Shown one piece after another: positions 1 to 6,701 of a stretch of 6,817 nucleotides of DNA. The number at the start of each line of letters is the position of its first letter. Position 1 is the stretch's first letter. The DNA lies in contig MGML01000184.1 of NCBI GenBank assembly GCA_001796415.1, positions 1,231 through 8,047 on the forward strand. Reading direction: 5' to 3'. The position numbers and the translations under genes were made by a program. The notes under the pieces were generated by a model, which saw only the letters and a list, made by a program, of their open reading frames with translations, made no database searches and was not told where the DNA came from. The DNA is from Chloroflexi bacterium RBG_13_46_14 (GTDB taxonomy: Bacteria; Chloroflexota; Dehalococcoidia; Dehalococcoidales; UBA2162).

Positions 1-1389
1 ATTCTTAACGCCCCTGTGCAGTTTCAGTAATTCCGGAGAAACTTCCTGTTCAATCCTTCTTACCGCCCAGACCGGAGTCTTGTACGGTATAAAGCCCATT
101 TTGACCACCATATCAGTCTGCTCGTCAGCCATGGCCTTGATCCGCCTGACAGTCTCCTTATCACCCTTGTCGAAAGGACACATCCACCTGAGTCCAACGA
201 AATGACCTTCATTCAACACCCGGGTATAGGCGCTGCGTGTGATGTCATATTTATCCTGGATCAAGCAGCCCTTTTCACATGTTTCCGCCCACCGGCTGAG
301 TGGCCCGTAGCATCCGACCCATGTCAATCCGCCGCCGCCGCTCAGCACCGGAAGCGCCTGCATGGGAAATCCTGCTCTCCCACTGGGCATAGCGGTGGGA
401 ATTTTGATGCTTAGATCTTTCAGGTCTTCCGATACTATTTTCTCGATTACGTGAATCCTTGCCTGGAGTTCTTCATCGGTATTACCGGAAACATCGACCG
501 ATACGGTCAGTTCCGGCTCGCCTTCTTCCTTTTTCGGAGCCGGGTAGATATTCGCTTTCTCACCCCGCATCGCTTTCATAGATACCTTGCCAAGGGGTAC
601 CGACGTGCTGATAACATCGTCAGGAACACGTGACCTGGCTAAAGCCCGTATCAGCCTGTAGGCATCGTTAAAATTCATGCACTGAAAGTTAAGACTTGCC
701 GTATAATCTACCTTCGGCCATACCGCTACCGCCATCTTGGTAATTATACCCGTCGTTCCCTGCCAGCCGAGGAACAGTCCGGTGAGTTCCGGCATCGGTA
801 CGACGGCGTGCCAGGAATCACTTACCGCGCAGGAACCTACCCTGACTATCTCACCGGTACCGAGGACAACTTCTAGACCCTGTACCCAGTTCGAGGCCGC
901 TCCGTACCTGAATGACAGGTTATCCAGCCCCTGGAGAAGTGAATTCGTGATTACACCCGTGGTAGGAGGTGAAAAGGCATAGGTATACATCAGGCCGGGA
1001 TGGTTTTCCTCGAGATATGCCTTCATGTGACCGAACGTCACACCCGGCTCTACCAGGGCATACATATCGACCTCGTTAACCTCCAGTATCCTGTCCATCC
1101 GTTTGAGGTCGAGTATGATACCGCCTTCGAGGGGTATCGCCACGCCACCCACGTTACCTCCGGCAACGAATGGTGTAACCGGCACCTTTTCTTCGTTGGC
1201 CAGCTTGACTACCGCCTGGACTTCTTCTACCGATTTCGCCAGGACGAGAATATCAGGCCAGCTTGGCTCCGCCTGCGTCATATCATAGGAGTGGATATAC
1301 AGGTCAGCCTTATTTGTTGAAACATTTTCGCTGCCGACAATTTTTGACAGCTTTTCAACAACCCCGCTTCGCACCGCTTCTTTGAGCAT
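1..1389 (-). CDS. FAD-binding oxidase, VAO/PCMH superfamily (C-terminus cut off by window edge)
   Basis: This frame is open from an ATG at 1387-1389 to the left edge, giving 463 residues with no stop, so the 3' end lies outside the window. The family is flavoprotein dehydrogenases/oxidases that oxidise hydroxyacids, phenols or alcohols (GlcD, D-lactate dehydrogenase, 4-cresol dehydrogenase, vanillyl-alcohol oxidase). The FAD-binding half is clear: glycine-rich loop VAGGNVGG (residues 75-82), LDLKRMDRILEVNE (about 93-106), ALVEPGVTF (111-119), SPPTTGVITN (139-148), GLEVVLGTGEIV (172-183) and GWQGTTGIITKMAVAVWP (208-225). Residues from about 230 form the substrate-binding/cap half, ending in GHFVGLRWMCPF (415-426). 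The glycine loop and the 'RMnrIleVne' block look closer to the 4-cresol dehydrogenase/VAO branch than to GlcD, which usually has RGxGTS. The start is fixed by an excellent ribosome binding site six bases upstream. It lacks a signal peptide and is probably cytoplasmic. Substrate unknown; D-lactate or another 2-hydroxyacid is one guess. Confidence 0.85.
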   Translation of the reverse strand, partial: MLKEAVRSGVVEKLSKIVGSENVSTNKADLYIHSYDMTQAEPSWPDILVLAKSVEEVQAVVKLANEEKVPVTPFVAGGNVGGVAIPLEGGIILDLKRMDRILEVNEVDMYALVEPGVTFGHMKAYLEENHPGLMYTYAFSPPTTGVITNSLLQGLDNLSFRYGAASNWVQGLEVVLGTGEIVRVGSCAVSDSWHAVVPMPELTGLFLGWQGTTGIITKMAVAVWPKVDYTASLNFQCMNFNDAYRLIRALARSRVPDDVISTSVPLGKVSMKAMRGEKANIYPAPKKEEGEPELTVSVDVSGNTDEELQARIHVIEKIVSEDLKDLSIKIPTAMPSGRAGFPMQALPVLSGGGGLTWVGCYGPLSRWAETCEKGCLIQDKYDITRSAYTRVLNEGHFVGLRWMCPFDKGDKETVRRIKAMADEQTDMVVKMGFIPYKTPVWAVRRIEQEVSPELLKLHRGVKN

Positions 1390-1395
1390 TTTCAG

Positions 1396-1404
1396 CACCT
1401 CCTT
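1396..1404 (-). promoter_or_regulatory. Strong Shine-Dalgarno of the FAD oxidase
   Basis: The minus strand reads AAGGAGGTG, a near-perfect anti-SD complement, followed by six bases and then ATG. It decides the start of the oxidase gene and implies efficient translation. It is much stronger than the sites of the neighbouring transporter genes. Confidence 0.9.
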
Positions 1405-1440
1405 AGTAAAAACTCAGCTTGAATAGCACAACCATTGCTA

Positions 1441-1446
1441 AATATA
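1441..1446 (-). promoter_or_regulatory. Candidate -10 element for the FAD oxidase
   Basis: The minus strand reads TATATT, one mismatch from the sigma-70 -10 consensus, directly after a TG. It would start transcription near 1434 and leave a leader of about 45 bases that contains the strong ribosome binding site. No good -35 box sits at 16-18 bases; that stretch is a pyrimidine run. It would let the oxidase be expressed apart from the ABC operon, but read-through from upstream is equally possible. Confidence 0.35.
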
Positions 1447-1448
1447 CA

Positions 1449-1471
1449 CCTTTCAGTGGAAAAAAGAAAGG
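1449..1471. repeat. Short inverted repeat in the oxidase upstream region
   Basis: CCTTTC (1449-1454) and GAAAGG (1466-1471) are perfect 6-base arms separated by 11 bases. They lie just upstream of the candidate -10 element, where a regulator could bind. There is no T-run that would make this an intrinsic terminator. Short arms like these can arise by chance. Confidence 0.25.
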
Positions 1472-1569
1472 ATATTCACAATACACAGCCGGGGTATGGT
1501 AATGAGTGGCCGCGAGAGCATAACCGCCAAGATGAGGAATAAGAATGGCGGGGGTATTCCGATGGTGTC

Positions 1570-2247
1570 CTACGAAATAAAAGTGCCGTCGCTGATTTCC
1601 TTAATTTCATCAGCAATCTCAGCCATCACCACGTCATGGGTAGCAACGACAACGCCGACGTTTTCCTGTGAGGATATATCTTTCAGTAATTTATATATAG
1701 CCTGTCCGGTAGCAAGGTCCAGCTCTCCCGTAGGTTCGTCTGCCAGAATCAGCGAAGGTTGATGCACCAGGGCACGCGCTATCGCCAGCCTCTGCAACTC
1801 ACCACCGGAAAGCTCATAAGGTCGATGGCGGGATCGCGCACTCAGACCAACCTGGTCGATGCACAACTCAGTCCGTCGATGTCTTTCATCCCTGTCCCAC
1901 TTCGCTATTCTCAGCGGCAGTTCTACGTTCTCAAAGGCGGACAGTAAGGGCAACAGTCCGAAAGACTGGAATACGAAACCAATACGGTGACGGCGCAGTT
2001 CCGTCAACTCCCAATCAGCGAGTTTAGAAAGGTCTTGACCTTCAAAAAGTACCGTACCCGAGGTTGGCGTGTCGAGTCCGGCAAGGAGATTCAAAAGCGT
2101 GGTTTTCCCCGAACCTGAACGTCCTGTGATAGCCAGGAGTTTTCCGGATACAATCTCCACGTTGACGTCATGAACAGCATGTACTTCCTCTGAACCGATA
2201 AGGAATGTCCGCGCCAGGTTTATAGCAGTAACCAGCGTAGTCGTCAT
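1570..2247 (-). CDS. ABC transporter ATP-binding protein, LolD/MacB type (second ATPase)
   Basis: This 225-aa nucleotide-binding subunit hydrolyses ATP on the cytoplasmic face to drive the FtsX-type permease of the same operon. All catalytic motifs are intact: Walker A GRSGSGKTT (42-50), Q-loop glutamine in FVFQ (Q94), signature ELSGGELQR (145-153), Walker B LILADE (166-171) with catalytic E171, D-loop region ELD (175-177) and switch histidine H204 in ATHD. The length is normal for LolD/MacB-type ATPases, which are close to a bare ATPase domain. The ATG overlaps the stop of the preceding ATPase gene (ATGA), and an AGGGAG ribosome binding site lies at 2256-2261 with eight-base spacing, so the two are translationally coupled. 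It probably forms a heterodimer with the 303-aa ATPase, because the permease is a single fused-like chain. Substrate unknown. No terminator is evident after it. Confidence 0.95.
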   Translation of the reverse strand: MTTTLVTAINLARTFLIGSEEVHAVHDVNVEIVSGKLLAITGRSGSGKTTLLNLLAGLDTPTSGTVLFEGQDLSKLADWELTELRRHRIGFVFQSFGLLPLLSAFENVELPLRIAKWDRDERHRRTELCIDQVGLSARSRHRPYELSGGELQRLAIARALVHQPSLILADEPTGELDLATGQAIYKLLKDISSQENVGVVVATHDVVMAEIADEIKEISDGTFIS

Positions 2248-3155
2248 TTCCCGTTCTCCCTGTTGTTGCCCCGCTCCGGCCAGACCGTAATATGATCTTC
2301 TTCCATCAGAACTCTTACACGTCCTTTCAATCCAAGCTTGTCAACATACTCTCTTGGAAGCTGAAGTCGACCTACTCCATCAAGGACAATAAATTCCTCA
2401 AAACTAACTGTTTGATCAGCCTGCTCTAAACCTCGTTTAATACCGCGAACCGATTCAAGGCTTGTTCTGCCATCGCGGATTGTTACCACCCTATCGACTT
2501 TCCCTGTTATTGAAATATCATGCGTGACGATGATAATCGTCACACCATAGGCTTCATTGAGTGAATGGAATATATCCAGTATGTTTGTTGCCGAATGACT
2601 GTCCAGTTCACCAGTCGGTTCATCTGCGAGGAGTAACGGCGGATTATGCGCCAGTGCTACCGCGATTGCTACACGCTGCTGTTCGCCACCGGAAAGCCTG
2701 TCCGGTCGATGATTCATCCGGGACGAGAGACCCACCGCATCCAGCATCTCAGCGGCTTTCTGTTTCCGTTTCCTGGGTGACCACCCGAGTAATGTCAACG
2801 GTAATTCCACATTCTGAAAGGCAGTAAGGTAAGGAATCAGGTTTCTACCTGTCTGCTGCCAGACAAAACCGACATCCTTCCTGCGGTATTTACCCAATTC
2901 ACGAGCTGAGATATTAACGAGATCCCTGTTACCTACCTGCACCTTACCGGCAGTAGGATTATCAAGTCCGCCCAGAATATTAAGAAGAGTCGTTTTCCCG
3001 CTACCGCTGGCTCCAACGATAGCCATCAGTTCCTTTTCCCTGACCAGAAGATCAAGTCCCCTCAAAGCAACTACTTCAAGATCGGCTATCTTGTAAATCT
3101 TGAAAACGTCTTCACATATAATATAGTAACCATTGTTTGATTGCTGATCAGCCAT
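2244..3155 (-). CDS. ABC transporter ATP-binding protein with C-terminal AbrB-like domain (first ATPase)
   Basis: This 303-aa LolD/MacB-type ATPase has an extra C-terminal module. ATPase motifs: Walker [10 protein letters not shown] (48-56), Q-loop in GFVWQQ (Q100 or Q101), signature RLSGGEQQR (153-161), Walker B LLLADE (174-179), D-loop ELD (183-185) and switch histidine H212 in VTHD. All look functional. The usual arginine after the signature (AIARAL) is valine here (AIAVAL, 163-168). The ATPase domain ends near residue 230. After a linker, residues 253-294 match the AbrB/SpoVT swapped-hairpin pattern: [16 protein letters not shown], then [20 protein letters not shown]. That fold makes dimers and often binds DNA, but its role here is not evident. 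The start lies nine bases after the permease stop; AGGA at 3163-3166 overlaps that stop codon (TAG, 3165-3167) and lies seven bases before the ATG. It is probably the partner of the 225-aa ATPase. Confidence 0.93.
   Translation of the reverse strand: MADQQSNNGYYIICEDVFKIYKIADLEVVALRGLDLLVREKELMAIVGASGSGKTTLLNILGGLDNPTAGKVQVGNRDLVNISARELGKYRRKDVGFVWQQTGRNLIPYLTAFQNVELPLTLLGWSPRKRKQKAAEMLDAVGLSSRMNHRPDRLSGGEQQRVAIAVALAHNPPLLLADEPTGELDSHSATNILDIFHSLNEAYGVTIIIVTHDISITGKVDRVVTIRDGRTSLESVRGIKRGLEQADQTVSFEEFIVLDGVGRLQLPREYVDKLGLKGRVRVLMEEDHITVWPERGNNRENGK
2274..2399 (-). other. Region encoding the AbrB/SpoVT-like swapped-hairpin domain
   Basis: This codes for residues 253-294 of the first ATPase. 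The diagnostic pattern is a hydrophobic strand, then [13 protein letters not shown] (258-270), where G262-R263 and L266-P267 match the AbrB core 'GRI.LP', then [12 protein letters not shown] and a final HITVWPE strand. The domain is about 42 residues, the normal size for one half of this fold. The call rests on motif recognition, not a profile search. Confidence 0.7.
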
Positions 3156-3164
3156 TTTTCAATC

Positions 3165-6100
3165 CTATAAATCTCCCATTCTTAATGTTTTATGAATTGC
3201 TACCCGGGAGAAGAACAGAATAACAAGTGATATCGTTACCAAAAACGCCACTGCAAGCAGCGCATAGGCCATACCGATCGTCCCCCAGTTAACCGTAAGA
3301 ATAAACGGCGGGAGTACCCGTACACCCTGCTCGGTCAACTGCAAGAAAGGCATCATTATATAACTCAATCTTTCACCGATTACCGTACCGAGTCCCATAC
3401 CTACAATAATTATAAACAATTGCTCAAAGCAGACCAGCCCGATTATCTGACGCAATGAGAACCCCAGCGTTCTTAGTATAGCGAAATCAAGCTGCCGTTG
3501 CTGCGCGGACAGATAGGAATAGACGATGAAGCCAAGACTGCTGACAAGTATCACTCCAAGGAAGGCTATTGTCAGCATACCACTCCAGCCTGCTCCTGCC
3601 AGCGGATCGGTCTGCAGCTTTTCCAGCAGCGCATCCCGGTAATAGAATTCCCTGGCTCCCAGTGTTCCGCCTTCCACCTCACTCACAGCCGCTGCCCTTT
3701 TTTCACTGTCCTCAGATAACGTGAGCCATACCTCATTGGGATAAACGGTAGAACTTAGCTGCCGGTTCCTCACGTTCAATAACCGGTCGATATTCACAAG
3801 CATGAATCCTTTGTCTCCGGGATCCAGGCTCGGGAAATACTCAATCGTGTCTACTGCCGTGATATACATAAACTGTCCGGGCACTCTAATCTGTATAAAC
3901 GAATTCTCCTGCACACGGGCATTTTCGAGGAAGGATCTGCTGACCACTGCCGCTATGGGTCTGTCATCCAGGTTGGCATAAAGAGCCCTCCTGTTACTTC
4001 CCCTCGAGTTCCAGCCGAACCTGCCGGAAGACTCTCCGCTATAGACTTGCAGTTTATCTACCCTGAATGTTCCCGTAGCGGACTGAGCACCGGATAAAGA
4101 TCCGGACATGTCATCGGGAGAAACCTGCCATTCGCTCACTTCCTCGAAATCTTCTAAAATTACCGGTTCAGCAGAGTAAGGACCCGTAACCTGGAGATCA
4201 TCGAAGTATAAAGCCTGCAGACCGCCACCCCAACCACCACCACCACCACCTTCGGTCCTGATATAGATGCAGGATAGTGTTACCGGTGACGGGAGTAATT
4301 CGCTTGATGAATAAATCGATAGCCTGTTTTCCAGGTACTGCCAGCTTCCCGGTTCAGGCATTCCTAGTGATATATCCATATACCGTCCCTTACCATCTTT
4401 AACCCTGGCATATATCTCAATCGGGAAGTTATCTTCTTCTGAATAGAACCATCCGCCGATGGTCTCGCTTCCATCCGGAATCGGAATCCCTTCGTCGACA
4501 GGTTTATCCTGCTCCAGGATATCCATAATTTGATCGAGAGTAATATCGGCAAAGTCTTCACGGAACCAGGGAATATCTCTCATCTGGGCCGGGTCTACCG
4601 CAAGCATAGTAAACTCAGTCTCGGTGAACATTGTACCAACCCTGCCTTCATTCCTGTATACCACACCCAAATTTTCCACTCCCTCAAGCGACGAGTACTT
4701 TTCTTCGAGGGTAGCTTTTGAAAAATGACGGTTATTCAGATCCGTCAGTCGGACATCACCACCCGCAGTATACATCGTACGTTCTATATAGCTCTTATCA
4801 AGTGTTCCCAGGAACGTCGCAGAGAACATTCCGACGCTGGCTGCCATGACCAGCAGCAGAATCAACCTGCTGTAATGAACGGGATTCCGCGCCATATACC
4901 ACAAACCCAGCACGAAAGGAGCGTTACCAACATACTTACTGAACCTGGTTGCCAGTTTTATAAGCAGAGGGAATATGCGGAGAAATACAATAGCGACAGC
5001 AACAAGCATCAGCATGGGCGTTACCAGCAGAAGCGGATCCATTCCCAACCCGCCGAAAACGTCCATAGTCAGTAAAGAGCCGCGTGAATGGAGTTCCCAG
5101 TAGAGTACTCCTCCCAATATTAATAACACAATATCCAGGTAATATCTCTGCCAGAAAGGTTTTGAAGGTGGACGAGCCGCAGCCTGTCTCTGGTGGACTA
5201 CACCGCGACGTGCAGCCTGGATCGCCGGTATCAACAGGGCAAGAAGGCAAAGCACCGCTGCCGTAATAGCGAGTATCAGTACCGAGTTTGAATATCTTAT
5301 AGGCAGAAGACCTCCGCCGGTTAATGAAAGGAAAGAGCCTGTCTTTCCCAGGAGGCTGAAAGTAAAAGCTCCAAGGAAAGGACCTACGGCGGCTCCTACG
5401 GCACTGATAACCAGCCCTTCCATGAAGTATATTCCGATAACATGCCAGGTTCCGGCGCCTCTACTTCTGAACAGCGCTATCTCCCCTTGCTGTCTGTCTA
5501 TGAGCATGTTAGATACCGTAATCAGGTAGTAGAGAATGATCGCTGCTATCTGGAACACTATCAGGAATAGAGGGATCTGGGTAAACATCAGTTTACCCTG
5601 GTATTCAGTGATAATACTGTCCAGGATAGTAAACAGCCCTGACCTGGGCAGATTGGTCAGGAGTTGTTTCTCCATCCGGCGGATGGCATTTTTGATTGTA
5701 TCGGCATTGGTAGAATCGATTTTCTCTATGTCTACGAAATACAGCCAGTTAAAAGTAGCCCTTCCGTCTTTAAACAGGTAAGGATATACATTGAACAGGG
5801 TCTCCTGCTGGATAAATATCGGCGCTACCGGAGGTTCTTCTGATCCCTGTGGTATCGTAAAAATATCTGTATTAAGGAACCAGAATTCATCGTTGGGATC
5901 TTTCGGGTCGATGATAGCTACCAGCTCGATTATTACCTGGTTCTTGTTATCGCCGTAACCGCCCTCGAATATCAGGTAGTCACCTACTCCCACCTGGAAT
6001 TTCTCCGCGGTTTCACTGCCTATCATACCTTCGATAGAGAAATTCGGATCTTCCAGTTCTTCTTCGGTCAGACCTGCCGGGACTGCTTCATAGTAACGTC

Positions 6101-6533
6101 CGTCGATAATGTCTATATGGTCTAATAAACTAGAAAATACCTGGAAATGACCTTTCGGCTGGTATTGTCCTTCCGGTGTGGGTCGATCGGTATAATAGGC
6201 ATAAAAAGTCTGGGACTTTACCCAGATTTCCTGCTGACGGATAATCGGCCGGATATTCTTCGATACCTGCTGCTCGATAAGAGCTGTCGCTTCAGCATAT
6301 TCTTCCTGATTTACGAAGTAATTCGGCGCGTATACCTGCAGATCAACGAGTTCAATTACCTTGTTTTCAAGGGTATGCTTGAGACCGAGATCGTTAATGG
6401 CGTTCGAGTACAGGGGCGCGCTCGAAAGCAGCGCCACTGCCACGATCACGCCGACCAGCACCGTTGAAAGCAGGCGCCAGTTAGCCAGACTTCTTTTTAT
6501 AACAATCTGCCATGCAGAAAGCAGCAGGGACAT
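3165..6533 (-). CDS. FtsX-like ABC permease with two FtsX domains and large extracytoplasmic domains
   Basis: This 1122-aa integral membrane subunit belongs to the MacB/LolCE/YbbP (type VII) group. Ten membrane segments can be seen, near 20-41, 320-342, 366-398, 417-440, 465-480, 499-524, 556-577, 983-1008, 1029-1055 and 1086-1108. This gives a 4+2+4 layout like YbbP. FtsX signatures occur twice: QQGEIALFRSRGAGTWHVIG (348-367) and QQRQLDFAILRTLGFSLRQI (1011-1030). Each is followed by a glutamate-led membrane helix (E372, E1037). The first extracytoplasmic domain (about 42-318) looks like a MacB periplasmic core. The second (about 580-980) is longer and appears to contain jelly-roll-like inserts (690-860) with a Gly6-Trp-Gly3 stretch (762-771). 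It is larger than E. coli YbbP, about 800 residues from memory. It is first in the operon, with the two ATPases directly after. The ATG at 6531-6533 has no clear ribosome binding site, but the hydrophobic N-terminus fits this start. It probably exports or extracts a lipid, peptide or glycoconjugate; the substrate is not determinable. Confidence 0.93.
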   Translation of the reverse strand: MSLLLSAWQIVIKRSLANWRLLSTVLVGVIVAVALLSSAPLYSNAINDLGLKHTLENKVIELVDLQVYAPNYFVNQEEYAEATALIEQQVSKNIRPIIRQQEIWVKSQTFYAYYTDRPTPEGQYQPKGHFQVFSSLLDHIDIIDGRYYEAVPAGLTEEELEDPNFSIEGMIGSETAEKFQVGVGDYLIFEGGYGDNKNQVIIELVAIIDPKDPNDEFWFLNTDIFTIPQGSEEPPVAPIFIQQETLFNVYPYLFKDGRATFNWLYFVDIEKIDSTNADTIKNAIRRMEKQLLTNLPRSGLFTILDSIITEYQGKLMFTQIPLFLIVFQIAAIILYYLITVSNMLIDRQQGEIALFRSRGAGTWHVIGIYFMEGLVISAVGAAVGPFLGAFTFSLLGKTGSFLSLTGGGLLPIRYSNSVLILAITAAVLCLLALLIPAIQAARRGVVHQRQAAARPPSKPFWQRYYLDIVLLILGGVLYWELHSRGSLLTMDVFGGLGMDPLLLVTPMLMLVAVAIVFLRIFPLLIKLATRFSKYVGNAPFVLGLWYMARNPVHYSRLILLLVMAASVGMFSATFLGTLDKSYIERTMYTAGGDVRLTDLNNRHFSKATLEEKYSSLEGVENLGVVYRNEGRVGTMFTETEFTMLAVDPAQMRDIPWFREDFADITLDQIMDILEQDKPVDEGIPIPDGSETIGGWFYSEEDNFPIEIYARVKDGKGRYMDISLGMPEPGSWQYLENRLSIYSSSELLPSPVTLSCIYIRTEGGGGGGWGGGLQALYFDDLQVTGPYSAEPVILEDFEEVSEWQVSPDDMSGSLSGAQSATGTFRVDKLQVYSGESSGRFGWNSRGSNRRALYANLDDRPIAAVVSRSFLENARVQENSFIQIRVPGQFMYITAVDTIEYFPSLDPGDKGFMLVNIDRLLNVRNRQLSSTVYPNEVWLTLSEDSEKRAAAVSEVEGGTLGAREFYYRDALLEKLQTDPLAGAGWSGMLTIAFLGVILVSSLGFIVYSYLSAQQRQLDFAILRTLGFSLRQIIGLVCFEQLFIIIVGMGLGTVIGERLSYIMMPFLQLTEQGVRVLPPFILTVNWGTIGMAYALLAVAFLVTISLVILFFSRVAIHKTLRMGDL
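3954..4466 (-). other. Region encoding jelly-roll (lectin-like) inserts of the permease
   Basis: This codes for permease residues about 690-860. The first unit (about 690-785) has alternating strands ending in LYFDDLQV (775-782), a common closing strand of beta-jelly-roll carbohydrate-binding modules. The second unit opens with VILEDFEEVSEWQVS (791-805) and contains YSGESSGRFGW (831-841), the 'edFE...W.....hSG..s..f.w' pattern of the same fold. Both look like sugar-binding-type domains outside the membrane. This is pattern recognition only. Confidence 0.5.
4233..4250. repeat. Trinucleotide repeat, six tandem units (ACC / GGT)
   Basis: Six perfect ACC units on the plus strand read as GGT codons for permease residues 762-767. 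The imperfect continuation to 4222 encodes W768 and three more glycines. Identical codons rather than mixed glycine codons suggest replication slippage. Length changes would be in-frame and would alter a flexible loop next to the LYFDDL strand. Confidence 0.85.
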
Positions 6534-6542
6534 TTGACGGTT

Positions 6543-6571
6543 ACTATAGCAGATAAAAAAAGAAAATACAA
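6543..6571 (-). promoter_or_regulatory. Candidate extended -10 promoter of the ABC operon
   Basis: On the minus strand, TATAGT (6543-6548) is one base from the -10 consensus and is preceded by TGC, making an extended -10 (TGnTATAGT). A weaker -35, TTGTAT (6566-6571), lies 17 bases upstream. Transcription would start near 6536, about three bases before the permease ATG at 6533, implying a leaderless or nearly leaderless message. This fits the lack of a ribosome binding site before that ATG. Confidence 0.55.
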
Positions 6572-6605
6572 CACTTTTTATAAAATTATATTACTAAACT
6601 ATTTA

Positions 6606-6624
6606 TAATATTAATTAAATATTA
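6606..6624. repeat. AT-only inverted repeat in the divergent spacer
   Basis: TAATATT (6606-6612) and AATATTA (6618-6624) are perfect 7-base arms around AATTA. It lies between the two divergent starts and could be an operator. In such AT-rich DNA a palindrome of this size can occur by chance. Confidence 0.35.
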
Positions 6625-6680
6625 AACTTTTACTACTCACTACTCCCGGGACGCCTGATTTTCGAAGGTTCTTTTCTACG

Positions 6681-6689
6681 TGATAGAAT
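6681..6689 (+). promoter_or_regulatory. Candidate extended -10 promoter of the LarA-like gene
   Basis: TGATAGAAT matches the extended -10 form TGnTAGAAT, one mismatch in the hexamer. The -35 position 17 bases upstream (TTCGAA, 6661-6666) is poor. It would start transcription near 6696, only about six bases before the ATG at 6702. That would exclude the weak AGAG ribosome binding site at 6690-6693, so promoter and site cannot both be used as drawn. Confidence 0.3.
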
Positions 6690-6701
6690 AGAGATAAACT
6701 A

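Larger units (their letters stand above)
1390..1569. other. Spacer between ABC operon and FAD oxidase
   Basis: This 180-base stretch holds the oxidase ribosome binding site, a candidate -10 and two short inverted repeats. No intrinsic terminator with a T-run was found after the second ATPase, so the oxidase may also be reached by read-through. A hydrophobic reading frame of 38 codons follows the ATPase stop in the same frame (1453-1569 on the minus strand), but it has no convincing start. Confidence 0.6.
6534..6701. other. AT-rich divergent intergenic region
   Basis: This 168-base spacer separates the minus-strand ABC operon from the plus-strand LarA-like gene. It is markedly richer in A and T than the coding DNA, especially 6541-6635, and holds candidate promoters for both directions and an AT palindrome. 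A short GC-rich patch (CCCGGGACGCC, 6645-6655) breaks it. No coding potential or intrinsic terminator was seen. Confidence 0.7.

Noticed and set aside
1000..1320. Plus-strand open frame of 106 codons
   Set aside because: It is the exact codon-register antisense of the FAD oxidase, whose minus-strand translation has clear FAD motifs.
1524..1551. Inverted repeat CCGCCA/TGGCGG after the second ATPase as a terminator
   Set aside because: The stem is only six bases with a 16-base loop and no following T-run, so it does not meet the form of an intrinsic terminator.
4222..4250. Repeat run considered as part of a CRISPR or larger satellite array
   Set aside because: It is a single 18-base trinucleotide run inside a coding frame, without spacers or further copies in the window.
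4725..5075. Plus-strand open frame of 116 codons
   Set aside because: It lies inside the permease gene on the opposite strand, has a low-complexity Q/H/R-rich product with no family resemblance, and lacks a ribosome binding site.
4936..5250. Minus-strand open frame of 104 codons overlapping the permease
   Set aside because: It is an out-of-frame shadow of the permease with a cysteine-rich, non-homologous translation.
6147..6467. Plus-strand open frame of 106 codons
   Set aside because: It is antisense to the permease N-terminus and shows no recognisable domain or initiation signal.
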